Notes: a model not told the origin generated them from the sequence alone. 5,239 nucleotides of DNA from Dehalococcoidia bacterium (GCA_030640595.1 DAOWJC010000132.1:1-5239), one strand, 5' to 3'. Positions 1-5,239 are shown, counted from the first letter of the stretch. Program-made: numbers and translations.

Positions 1-560
1 AGATTGACCGGGGAAGCTATACCGGCCAGCATCGCAAAGAGCTTGACTTTGTAATTGTCCAGGTCAGGAACCCGGGAACAAGACCTTTGATACCTGATGT
101 GCCCCAGGGTGTGCCACCACCTACCACTATGGAGTATATAGAAAGCTATCTTCCTTACCTTATGACGGCACATAAAGCTGAAGGGGAGCAGTATACCTAC
201 GGTCAATATCTAGAGGAACAGATACCTGAGGTAATCAGGATGTATAAGGAGGATGGCTATAATACCAATCAGGCTTTTATGGCGGTAGGTGATAACCAGT
301 CCATTAAACTTCCTGACCCTCCGTGCTTGAGGGGGATAGATACCAGAATCCGTGATAATAAGCTCAACTTTATTGTCTATTTCCGGTCGTGGGATTTGTG
401 GGCTGGCTTTCCCTCTAACCTGGCTGCCATTCAGCTTCTAAAAGAGTATATGTCCAGCGAGATAGGGGTTGGCGATGGAGAGCTAATCGCCCTGAGTAAG
501 GGGTTGCACCTTTATGAGTATGCCTGGGAGCTAGCCAGAATTGCGGCAGGTATAAGATAG
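1..560 (+). CDS. thyA: Thymidylate synthase, ThyA family (short, archaeal-like form), 5' end missing
   Basis: The reading frame is open from the first full codon at position 3 to TAG at 558-560, so the true start lies left of the window; the TTG at 87 is internal. The 185 visible residues carry the ThyA core. Numbering from codon 3, these are the catalytic Cys108 in PPCL (nt 324-326), then Arg128-Ser129-x-Asp131, Asn139 in FPSNLAA, and His169-x-Tyr171. The Cys-Arg, Asp-Asn and Asn-His spacings (20, 8 and 30) equal those of E. coli ThyA C146, R166, D169, N177 and H207. Family members methylate dUMP to dTMP using a reduced folate. The protein ends 14 residues after the Tyr, against about 55 in E. 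coli, which suits the shorter archaeal-type enzymes. The position of the E. coli Arg126/Arg127 pair reads NTNQ here, with no arginine. Family assignment is firm; the archaeal subtype and the cofactor used are inference. Confidence 0.9.
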   Translation, partial: IDRGSYTGQHRKELDFVIVQVRNPGTRPLIPDVPQGVPPPTTMEYIESYLPYLMTAHKAEGEQYTYGQYLEEQIPEVIRMYKEDGYNTNQAFMAVGDNQSIKLPDPPCLRGIDTRIRDNKLNFIVYFRSWDLWAGFPSNLAAIQLLKEYMSSEIGVGDGELIALSKGLHLYEYAWELARIAAGIR

Positions 561-600
561 CCATACCCAGTGTCAGAATTGTTCTTGGAGGTGAGAAGAG

Positions 601-1017
601 GTGAACGGGAAATTAAGCTGGCCAATATTTTGGGCATTAGTAGGAGTTTTCATTGTAAATCTGTGTTTATTCTTTATTCCAGCATTTAGAGACTTACTCC
701 GGGGTTCTCTTTTGTTTTTGTCGCCGTTTGCTGTCTTCTTTTTGCTAGGTGTGGCATTGATAGTTTTAACTGTGAAGGAAAAAGTGGCTGGAATGCTTAA
801 GAAGTCCTTTCTATTGACCGGGGCTTCCGCTGCCGGCTTTTTTGTTAGCATCCTTTTGCACAATGCCATTTACGGTCTATTTATTTACTGGTTCGGCACC
901 GACTTTTGGAATGGTGGAGACGAGCCTTTCTTCTTCATCCTGGCAGTTATTGTATGCCCAATAGGGTTTTTAGTCGGGGCTATATGGAGTATAGTCCTTC
1001 GCTATCGAAAAGTTTAG
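601..1017 (+). CDS. Small four-helix integral membrane protein, function unknown
   Basis: This 138-residue protein starts at GTG 601, preceded by a strong Shine-Dalgarno, GGAGGTGA at 587-594, six bases upstream. Four hydrophobic segments are evident at about residues 8-27, 36-58, 70-98 and 108-133. The loop between segments 2 and 3 is lysine-rich (K59, K61, K67, K68) and the C-terminus is basic (RYRKV). The loop between segments 3 and 4 is acidic (GTDFWNGGDEP). By the positive-inside rule this suggests both ends lie in the cytoplasm. There is no signal peptide and no catalytic or metal-binding motif. It follows the thymidylate synthase by 40 bp on the same strand and could be cotranscribed with it, but nothing links their functions. 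I do not recognise a named family. The coding call rests on the ribosome-binding site, the length and the coherent hydrophobic pattern. The open frame on the opposite strand is taken as a shadow. Confidence 0.8.
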   Translation: MNGKLSWPIFWALVGVFIVNLCLFFIPAFRDLLRGSLLFLSPFAVFFLLGVALIVLTVKEKVAGMLKKSFLLTGASAAGFFVSILLHNAIYGLFIYWFGTDFWNGGDEPFFFILAVIVCPIGFLVGAIWSIVLRYRKV

Positions 1018-1073
1018 GATGGCAAAAAATCACTCTCCAGTCCACAGTAACCGTAGCTGTCCAGATTCTAGCC

Positions 1074-1102
1074 TTGACACCCCAAATTGCCAATGCTACA
1101 CT
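1074..1102 (+). promoter_or_regulatory. Sigma-70-type promoter with extended -10, upstream of nadK
   Basis: A perfect -35 box TTGACA (1074-1079) is followed after 17 bp by TACACT (1097-1102). That hexamer keeps the key T, A and final T of TATAAT. TGC directly upstream (1094-1096) forms an extended -10. Transcription would begin near 1109, leaving a leader of about 48 nt before the GTG of nadK. The site lies in the 139-bp gap 1018-1156, the only sizeable gap between the rightward genes. I see no riboswitch, clear operator or terminator elsewhere in that gap. The call is a motif match only. Confidence 0.6.
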
Positions 1103-1156
1103 TCACTTGCTCTCAGAAGTGACGCAATCTTCATTGTTAGAAAGTAGGCTATAGTT

Positions 1157-1996
1157 GTGAAAAGAGTTGGTATTCTCTACCACCCGATGATTGAAGCTGC
1201 CTATACCCTGGCTAAGAAACTAGAGGAGTTTTTAGGCTCTAGTGGCATTTCTGTTTGGCTATGTTCTGCTTGGGAAGGTGAGAAGGCAAGGACGCAGGTA
1301 GATGATACCGATTTAATTCTTAGTATTGGTGGCGATGGCACTATTTTGCGGGCAGCTCAGGCCGTGGTTCCTGAAATAACCCCTATTACCGGGATAAATT
1401 TGGGCAAGCTAGGATTTATGACCGAACTCAGTGCTGACGAGGCTCTGGCTAAACTACCTGCCTTGCTGGCTGGAGAGGGCTGGGTTGATGAGCGGGCTAT
1501 GCTTGAGGTAGAGCTTTCGCCTCCAGACAAGGAGCACAGGGCACCTCGTATATTTTATGCCTTGAACGATGTGGTGGTGGCACGGGGGGCAGTAGCTCGG
1601 ATGGTCTATATAGAAGCCACCATTGATGGTGAGCCGTTGACCACCTATAAGGCTGACGGGGTGATTGTGGCTACAGCCACTGGCAGCACCGGTTATTCGC
1701 TGGCAGCCGGTGGTCCTATCCTTCACCCGCAGGCCAAGGAATTCCTGCTATTACCAATATTGGCTCACCTTAGTTCGGCTTACGCTTTGGTATTACCATC
1801 CACAGCCGTAGTCAAGCTGCGCATTAGCACTGCTCATCAGGCGATACTGAGCATTGACGGTCATATAAATTTACCATTGCCAACCGGTGCCATTATTACA
1901 GTAAAGCATAGCCCTACTGTGGCAAGATTTTTAAGAATCCATCCAGAGACCTCCTTCTATGGCTCTCTGGAGCAAAGGTTGAAAGGAAAGCAGTAG
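1157..1996 (+). CDS. nadK: NAD kinase (ATP/polyphosphate-NAD kinase)
   Basis: This cytoplasmic enzyme phosphorylates NAD to NADP and sets the cell's NADP supply. The 279 residues match the usual bacterial length. Diagnostic motifs appear in order: the GGDGT nucleotide-binding motif at residues 58-62; NLGKLGFMTE at 81-90; the NAD-contacting Asn-acidic pair as ALND at 135-138, where many bacterial enzymes have NE; the glycine-rich block from DGV (167) through TGSTGYSLAAGGP to about 188; a conserved His at 204; and SIDGH at 232-236. GTG 1157 is the first possible start, because an in-frame TAG lies at 1145-1147. Its ribosome-binding site is weak (AGTAGG, 1143-1148). A promoter at 1074-1102 lies just upstream. 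The acetyltransferase begins 1 bp after the stop, so the genes are very probably cotranscribed and perhaps translationally coupled. Confidence 0.96.
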   Translation: MKRVGILYHPMIEAAYTLAKKLEEFLGSSGISVWLCSAWEGEKARTQVDDTDLILSIGGDGTILRAAQAVVPEITPITGINLGKLGFMTELSADEALAKLPALLAGEGWVDERAMLEVELSPPDKEHRAPRIFYALNDVVVARGAVARMVYIEATIDGEPLTTYKADGVIVATATGSTGYSLAAGGPILHPQAKEFLLLPILAHLSSAYALVLPSTAVVKLRISTAHQAILSIDGHINLPLPTGAIITVKHSPTVARFLRIHPETSFYGSLEQRLKGKQ

Positions 1997-1997
1997 A

Positions 1998-2462
1998 TTG
2001 AAAGTAGAAAAAGCCAGAATCACTGATGCCACCCAGATGCATAAGTTGATTAACCACTTTGCTGGCAAGGATGAGATGCTAGCCCGTCCGCTGAGCGAGA
2101 TATATGAAAATATCCGGGATTACTTTGTGGTTAAGCAGGGTAGGCGGGTGATTGCCTGTGCGGCACTACATGTTAGCTGGTTAGACCTAGCTGAGGTAAA
2201 ATCAGTGGCGGTGGCTGAGGATAGCCAAAGACAAGGAATTGGCGACCAGCTGGTAGACGCCTGCTTTAAGGAGGCTAAAGAGCTTGGCATTCCTACTGTT
2301 TTTTGCCTGACCAATAAGCCAGCCTATTTTGAAAAGCTTGGCTTTTCTCAGATAGATAAGATGGAACTACCCCACAAGGTCTGGGCTGAGTGTTACCGCT
2401 GCCCCAAATTCCCCAATTGTGACGAGGTAGGCCTTATCTACTACTCAAAGAGAGGAATTTAA
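1998..2462 (+). CDS. GNAT-family N-acetyltransferase, resembling short N-acetylglutamate synthase
   Basis: This 154-residue single-domain protein has the GNAT fold pattern. The acetyl-CoA pyrophosphate loop is Q-R-Q-G-I-G (residues 77-82), after the beta-4 strand EVKSVAVAED (66-75). PAYFEKLGF (109-116) is the usual C-terminal GNAT motif. The tail is distinctive: LPHKVWAECYRCPKFPNC, with Cys132, Cys135 and Cys141 in a C-x2-C-x5-C pattern. I associate such a tail with the short ArgA-like N-acetylglutamate synthases that start arginine synthesis from glutamate and acetyl-CoA, but that substrate is inference. TTG 1998 was chosen because GGAAAG (1985-1990) sits seven bases upstream and the N-terminus KVEKARITDA is typical. 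The gene starts 1 bp after nadK stops, and the Nudix gene follows after 1 bp. No arginine genes are visible nearby. GNAT membership is near certain; the substrate is not. Confidence 0.88.
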   Translation: MKVEKARITDATQMHKLINHFAGKDEMLARPLSEIYENIRDYFVVKQGRRVIACAALHVSWLDLAEVKSVAVAEDSQRQGIGDQLVDACFKEAKELGIPTVFCLTNKPAYFEKLGFSQIDKMELPHKVWAECYRCPKFPNCDEVGLIYYSKRGI

Positions 2463-2463
2463 T

Positions 2464-2997
2464 TTGGTGGAGAAGACATTATCCAGCCAGCTAATCTACG
2501 AGGGGCGAGCAGTGAAGCTAAGGGTTGATACGGTTAAGATGGCTAGCGGCAGGGAAACTACTCGGGAGATTGTGGAGCATAGTGATTGTGTGGCTATTAT
2601 AGCTATTGATGCTAATGATAATGTGCTACTGGTTAATCAATTTCGCAAGCCTGTAGAGAAGGAGCTACTAGAAATACCGGCTGGTGGTATTGAAGCCGGT
2701 GAAGACCCAGTTATGACCGTTCACCGTGAGATGCGTGAGGAGACGGGCTACCTACCCAAGAAAGTGGAGAGGTTAGGCGGCTTCTACTCTACGCCTGGTT
2801 ATTGCACTGAATACCTTTACCTTTATCTGGCTACCGACCTTATCCCTAGCCAACTGCATGCTGAGGATACCGAGAGTATTAGATTAGTCAGGGTGCCGAT
2901 TGGTCAGATTCCCAGTCTCATTACCTCAGGCAGTATTTGTGATGCTAAGAGCATTGCCGGCTTGCTTAGCTTTCTGGAGTATCAGAAAGCACACTAA
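2464..2997 (+). CDS. Nudix hydrolase, ADP-ribose pyrophosphatase type
   Basis: Enzymes of this group cleave ADP-ribose to AMP and ribose 5-phosphate in the cytoplasm. The 177-residue protein has a complete Nudix box, G-x5-E-x7-R-E-x2-E-E-x-G-x, at residues 74-96, with the metal-binding REMREE helix at 88-93. STPGYCTE follows at 109-116; a proline about 15 residues after the box is typical of ADP-ribose pyrophosphatases. The preceding VNQFRKPVEKELLEIPAGG is also characteristic of that subgroup. Two adjacent starts are possible, TTG 2464 and GTG 2467. AGAGGA (2451-2456) lies 7 or 10 bases before them, so the first is slightly preferred. It is the last gene of the nadK unit, which makes sense if it clears ADP-ribose from NAD turnover. 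Related sugar-nucleotide substrates cannot be excluded. It converges on the HIT gene. Confidence 0.92.
   Translation: MVEKTLSSQLIYEGRAVKLRVDTVKMASGRETTREIVEHSDCVAIIAIDANDNVLLVNQFRKPVEKELLEIPAGGIEAGEDPVMTVHREMREETGYLPKKVERLGGFYSTPGYCTEYLYLYLATDLIPSQLHAEDTESIRLVRVPIGQIPSLITSGSICDAKSIAGLLSFLEYQKAH
2969..2990. other. Stem-loop at the convergent junction (possible weak bidirectional terminator)
   Basis: GCTTTCTG (2969-2976) and CAGAAAGC (2983-2990) form a perfect 8-bp stem with a 6-nt loop. It lies in the last codons of the Nudix gene, just before the convergent stop codons of the Nudix and HIT genes. No T-run follows on either strand, so it is not a classic intrinsic terminator. A role in halting or stabilising the two converging transcripts is inferred from position only, and coding constraint could produce part of it. 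Confidence 0.35.
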
Positions 2998-3021
2998 AAG
3001 CAGTTTCAGCGAGGTGACTAT

Positions 3022-3363
3022 TTAGCCAAGCTCATCTGTGAGCCTTCTGCCACCGATAAGGTGCATATGAAGATGAGGCACTAATTGTCCGCCTTGCTTA
3101 CCACAGTTTATCACCAGGCGATACCCACTTTCAGCAATACCTTCCCTTCTGGCTAGCTGATTAGCAATGTTTACCATATGTCCCATAAGAGGCAAATCCT
3201 CTTCTGATAGGTGGGTAAGGGAAGGGATATGCCTTTTGGGAATAATAAGCAGGTGAGTGGAGGCTATAGGGTGAATATCGCTGAAGGCAAGCACCTCTTC
3301 GTCCTGATAAAGGATTTCACTGGGTATCTTGCCGGCGACAATTTGACAGAAAATGCAGCTCAT
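3022..3363 (-). CDS. HIT-family (histidine triad) nucleotide-binding protein, HINT-like
   Basis: HIT proteins of this branch hydrolyse purine nucleoside phosphoramidates or adenylated molecules; the physiological substrate is usually unknown. The 113-residue protein has the full triad HLHMHL with His97, His99 and His101. The second His is the expected nucleophile. The N-terminal CIFCQIVAGKIPS (Cys3, Cys6), together with His45 and a triad histidine, fits the zinc-binding form of the family. The residues FSDIHPIASTHLLIIPKRH at 27-45 are typical. The C-terminus ends RRLTDELG, without the terminal tryptophan of eukaryotic HINT1. The start is ATG 3363-3361, preceded on its strand by an AAGGAG and a GAGAGG stretch. 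It is the last gene of the leftward operon, 23 bp after fumB, and stops 24 bp from the Nudix stop. Confidence 0.94.
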   Translation of the reverse strand: MSCIFCQIVAGKIPSEILYQDEEVLAFSDIHPIASTHLLIIPKRHIPSLTHLSEEDLPLMGHMVNIANQLARREGIAESGYRLVINCGKQGGQLVPHLHMHLIGGRRLTDELG

Positions 3364-3386
3364 TTTCGCCTCTCTTTGACTCTCCT

Positions 3387-3944
3387 TTAGTATTTGTTCC
3401 TCCGGTATCTGGCTTTACCCTGCGCAAACAGGTCGTTCCCGTAAATATCGTTGGCGACAATAGCTGGGAAGTTATCTACATTAAGCCTCAAGATAGCCTC
3501 AGCCCCCAGGTCTTCATAGGCTACAACCTCTACCTGTTTAATGGACTTAGCTAGTAAAGCACCGGCTCCACCTATAGCGACGAAATAAACAGCTTTATAC
3601 TTTTTGATAGCCTCTTTTACTTCCGCTGAGCGGCTACCCTTACCAATCATAGCTCTAATCCCGGCAGCAATAAGGCGCGGCGTATAAATATCCATACGCC
3701 CACTGGTAGTAGGACCGGCTGAACCAATAATGTGGTCTGGTCTGGCTGGGGATGGTCCCATATAATATAGAGTTTGCCCGGCGAGGTCAAAAGGCAACCT
3801 GTCACCCTCATCCAGGGTTTGAATGAGCTTACGGTGAGCAGCATCACGAGCCGCATAGATAACCCCGGAAATCAGAACCTTGGTGCCTACGGTCAATCTC
3901 TCTATCGTTTCAGCATCAATTGGCGATGTAATATTGTTTATCAA
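3387..3944 (-). CDS. fumB: Fumarate hydratase class I, beta subunit
   Basis: This is the smaller subunit of the two-subunit, oxygen-sensitive, iron-sulfur fumarase, which interconverts fumarate and malate. It corresponds to the C-terminal domain of single-chain class I fumarases. The 185 residues carry the family blocks: KVLISGVIYAARDAAH (22-37), YYMGPSPARP (60-69), IGSAGPTTSGRMD (73-85), GKG (101-103), GGAGALLAKSIK (125-136), and a closing segment with NVDNFPAIVANDIYGND (155-171). The start is TTG at 3944-3942; G-rich sequence (AAAGGGG, then ATAGGG) lies just upstream and comes from the edge of the intergenic repeat. The paralogous L-tartrate dehydratase has the same architecture, but the adjacent malate dehydrogenase favours fumarase. 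It is separated from fumA by an 84-bp gap holding repeat copy A. Confidence 0.94.
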   Translation of the reverse strand: MINNITSPIDAETIERLTVGTKVLISGVIYAARDAAHRKLIQTLDEGDRLPFDLAGQTLYYMGPSPARPDHIIGSAGPTTSGRMDIYTPRLIAAGIRAMIGKGSRSAEVKEAIKKYKAVYFVAIGGAGALLAKSIKQVEVVAYEDLGAEAILRLNVDNFPAIVANDIYGNDLFAQGKARYRRNKY

Positions 3945-4028
3945 CCCTATCCCCTTTATCCCCTTCCCCTTATCAAGGGGAAGGGGAACTAGTTATATAA
4001 GAGAGGCTTCGCCTCTCTTTAACTCCTT
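3945..4028. repeat. Intergenic palindromic repeat, copy A (between fumA and fumB)
   Basis: The 84-bp gap between fumarase genes is almost filled by two hairpin-forming units. The first is TCCCCTTCCCCTT / AAGGGGAAGGGGA (3959-3971 and 3975-3987), a perfect 13-bp stem with a 3-nt loop. After an 11-nt A/T-rich linker comes AAGAGAGGC / GCCTCTCTT (3999-4007 and 4011-4019), a perfect 9-bp stem with a TTC loop. Order, linker length and much of the sequence match copy B at 4902-4959. No long T-run follows either stem in the operon direction, so these are not clear terminators. The palindrome edge supplies purine-rich sequence just before the fumB start. Confidence 0.75.
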
Positions 4029-4874
4029 TTATAGTATTGCCTCTTTGTGGCGGGCACTGTGGCACTGGAGATTGACCGCTACCGGCAGGCTGGCAAGGTG
4101 GGTAGGCATAACCTCAGCCTGCACCGCCAGGGCGGTAATCCTACCGCCAAAGCCCAGTGGTCCGATACCCAGAGCATTAATACGAGATAGAATCTCTTTC
4201 TCAAGCTCAGCAATCTCAGGGTCAGGGTTTGGTTTAGCTACCTCACGCAATAACGCCTTCTTAGCTAGTAACATTGCCCCTTCCGCAGTGGCGCCTATGC
4301 CCAAGCCGACAATCAGTGGCGGGCAGGGATTACCTCCCGCCTCGTCAACGGTTCTTACTACCAGGTCAATAATGCCTTGCCTGCCATCCCCTGGCTTGAG
4401 CATAGCCAGTTTGCTCATGTTCTCAGCACCACCTCCCTTGGGCATGACGATAATCTTGACCTGGTCACCAGGAACTATTTCGGTATGAATAACGGGAGGA
4501 GTATTATCCCTGGTATTTATCCTGGCTGAGAACGGTTGGCTGACAATTGATTTGCGCAGGTAGCCTTGAGTATAACCCTGGCGAACCCCTTCCTCTACAG
4601 CAGCGTATAGGTTACCGCCAATAATGTGGGTTTCCTGACCTATCTCGAGGAAGACCACCGCCGTGCCACAGTCCTGACATAGTGGAAGACGTTCCTGTTT
4701 GGCAATCCGGGCATTTTCCAGAAGCTGGCTTAAAACTTCCCTGCCTTCCGGGGATTCCTCAGTCTGCTGCGCCTGCTTAAGGGCAGCTATTACATCCTCA
4801 CCCAGCTCAAAATTTGCCTGCTGACAAAGCTGAGCTACAACTTGGGTAATGGCGCTAGCTTCAATCTCTCTCAT
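4029..4874 (-). CDS. fumA: Fumarate hydratase class I, alpha subunit
   Basis: This large subunit carries the catalytic [4Fe-4S] cluster of class I fumarase, and the 281-residue length suits it. Family knowledge expects three cluster cysteines. The matching ones are Cys66 in PLCQD, Cys184 in GGNPCPP and Cys271 in LQCHSARH. Other blocks are GYLRKSIVSQPFSARINTRD (104-123, a conserved stretch), DNTPPVIHTEIVPGD (123-137) and MPKGGGAENMS (144-154). The usual LCQDTG reads LCQDCG, giving an extra Cys69. ATG 4874-4872 was chosen because MREI is the typical family N-terminus. The frame stays open for 29 more codons to 4961, but that extension is translated repeat sequence. The nearest Shine-Dalgarno-like GAGGT (4892-4888) lies 13 bases upstream, which is long. 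It sits between mdh and fumB in one transcription direction. Confidence 0.95.
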   Translation of the reverse strand: MREIEASAITQVVAQLCQQANFELGEDVIAALKQAQQTEESPEGREVLSQLLENARIAKQERLPLCQDCGTAVVFLEIGQETHIIGGNLYAAVEEGVRQGYTQGYLRKSIVSQPFSARINTRDNTPPVIHTEIVPGDQVKIIVMPKGGGAENMSKLAMLKPGDGRQGIIDLVVRTVDEAGGNPCPPLIVGLGIGATAEGAMLLAKKALLREVAKPNPDPEIAELEKEILSRINALGIGPLGFGGRITALAVQAEVMPTHLASLPVAVNLQCHSARHKEAIL

Positions 4875-4901
4875 CGGGGGCTTATCTACCTCACCCCAAA
4901 G

Positions 4902-4959
4902 TCCCCTACCTTTAAAGGAGAGGGGAGGAATTACATAGGAAGGGGCTTTCGCCCCTTCC
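4902..4959. repeat. Intergenic palindromic repeat, copy B (between mdh and fumA)
   Basis: This lies in the 115-bp gap 4875-4989. An imperfect palindrome centred on CCTTTAAAGG (4909-4918) is flanked by TCCCCT and AGGGGA arms (4902-4926). After an 11-nt linker comes GGAAGGGGC / GCCCCTTCC (4938-4946 and 4951-4959), a perfect 9-bp stem. Read in the operon direction its loop is GAAA, a GNRA-type tetraloop. The layout is the same as copy A. The rest of the gap, 4960-4989 and 4875-4901, shows only a GGGGTGAGGT stretch that may serve as the fumA ribosome-binding region. No T-run follows the stem in the operon direction. Confidence 0.75.
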
Positions 4960-4989
4960 AACTACCCTGGGAGGTATTTGATATAGGGT

Positions 4990-5239
4990 TTAGCTCAATT
5001 TCATCGCCGTCACCAGCTCATCCACTGCCTTGGCTGAGTTGGCTAGGGCTGCTTTCTCCTCAGCGGTTAGCTCTAACTCTATTATCTGTTCAATCCCGTT
5101 CTTGCCCAGCTTTACCGGGACAGTAATGACAGTATCCTTAATTCCGTATTCTCCATCCAGGTAAGCGGCACAGGGCAGAATTTGCTTTTTATCTAAAAGT
5201 ATAGCCTCTACCATATGGGCAGCGCCGGCTGATGGGGCA
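4990..5239 (-). CDS. mdh: Malate dehydrogenase, C-terminal part (gene runs off the window)
   Basis: Only the last 82 residues are visible; the frame is open to the right edge and ends at TAA (4992-4990). The apparent ATG at 5214 is internal, since the residues before it (APSAGAAH) continue the conserved helix. The segment MVEAILLDKKQILPCAAYLDGEYGIKD, followed by VPVKLGKNGIEQIIELEL and a final acidic/alanine helix, is typical of the LDH-like, NAD-dependent malate dehydrogenases. These convert malate to oxaloacetate. The nucleotide-binding domain and catalytic His/Asp lie outside the window, so substrate specificity cannot be read from motifs. Lactate dehydrogenase is the alternative, but the neighbouring fumarase supports malate. 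It is the most upstream visible gene of the leftward operon, and the operon promoter must lie further right. Confidence 0.9.
   Translation of the reverse strand, partial: APSAGAAHMVEAILLDKKQILPCAAYLDGEYGIKDTVITVPVKLGKNGIEQIIELELTAEEKAALANSAKAVDELVTAMKLS

Noticed and set aside
573..869. Leftward open frame antisense to the membrane protein
   Set aside because: It has no ribosome-binding site or motif, and its basic, low-complexity content is what the complement of a hydrophobic gene gives.
906..1154. Rightward open frame overlapping the membrane protein's end and the promoter gap
   Set aside because: It is out of frame with the membrane protein, has no ribosome-binding site, and its translation shows no family features. 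It would also cover the promoter.
2998..3021. Possible small RNA or terminator in the gap between the convergent genes
   Set aside because: Only 24 bp, with no stem or T-run in the gap itself.
3959..4019. Hairpins of copy A as rho-independent terminators ending the fumA transcript
   Set aside because: No proper T-run follows in the operon direction, and fumB, an obligate partner subunit, lies downstream.
3880..4488. Rightward open frame across the fumarase gene starts
   Set aside because: It is antisense to two well-supported fumarase genes and reads through the repeat; serine/proline-rich shadow sequence.
3945..4959. The two palindromic repeats as a CRISPR array
   Set aside because: There are only two diverged copies about 950 bp apart with a gene between them and no spacers.
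4875..4961. A 29-residue N-terminal extension of fumarase alpha starting at 4961
   Set aside because: It is a translation of the repeat and its flank (PPLSFKGRG-type peptide), and the family N-terminus MREI begins at ATG 4874.

Overview
The window looks like ordinary chromosomal DNA from a bacterium, most probably Chloroflexota and Dehalococcoidia-like. That placement is an inference. It rests on the mdh / two-subunit class I fumarase / HIT gene order, the frequent GTG and TTG starts, the moderate GC content, an archaeal-looking short thymidylate synthase, and the C-rich/G-rich palindromic repeats between genes. No sequence search was possible. I see no rRNA, tRNA, CRISPR array, transposase or phage gene.

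Layout. The left two-thirds reads rightward: the 3' part of a ThyA-family thymidylate synthase (1-560), a small four-helix membrane protein of unknown function (601-1017), a 139-bp gap with a good extended -10 promoter (1074-1102), then a tight three-gene unit of NAD kinase (1157-1996), a GNAT acetyltransferase resembling short N-acetylglutamate synthases (1998-2462) and a Nudix ADP-ribose pyrophosphatase-type hydrolase (2464-2997). Genes in that unit are 1 bp apart. The right third reads leftward: the C-terminal part of malate dehydrogenase (4990-5239), fumarase alpha (4029-4874), fumarase beta (3387-3944) and a HIT-family protein (3022-3363). The two gene sets converge across only 24 bp (2998-3021). 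An 8-bp stem-loop lies in the last codons of the Nudix gene.

How the genes fit together. Malate dehydrogenase and fumarase catalyse consecutive steps between oxaloacetate, malate and fumarate, so the leftward operon is a C4-dicarboxylate (TCA-type) module with a HIT nucleotide hydrolase attached. In the rightward unit, NAD kinase makes NADP and the Nudix enzyme probably clears ADP-ribose, a breakdown product of NAD. The acetyltransferase may begin arginine synthesis.

The most unusual feature is a pair of diverged repeats, one in each large gap of the leftward operon (mdh/fumA and fumA/fumB). Each has a G-rich palindrome, an 11-nt A/T-rich linker and a second, short-loop hairpin, in the same order and orientation. 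The purine-rich end of each repeat runs up to the next gene's start codon and may supply its ribosome-binding sequence. A separate stretch with an exact 13-nt match links the fumB/HIT and fumA/fumB junctions. Otherwise the window is housekeeping, and I found no convincing new system.
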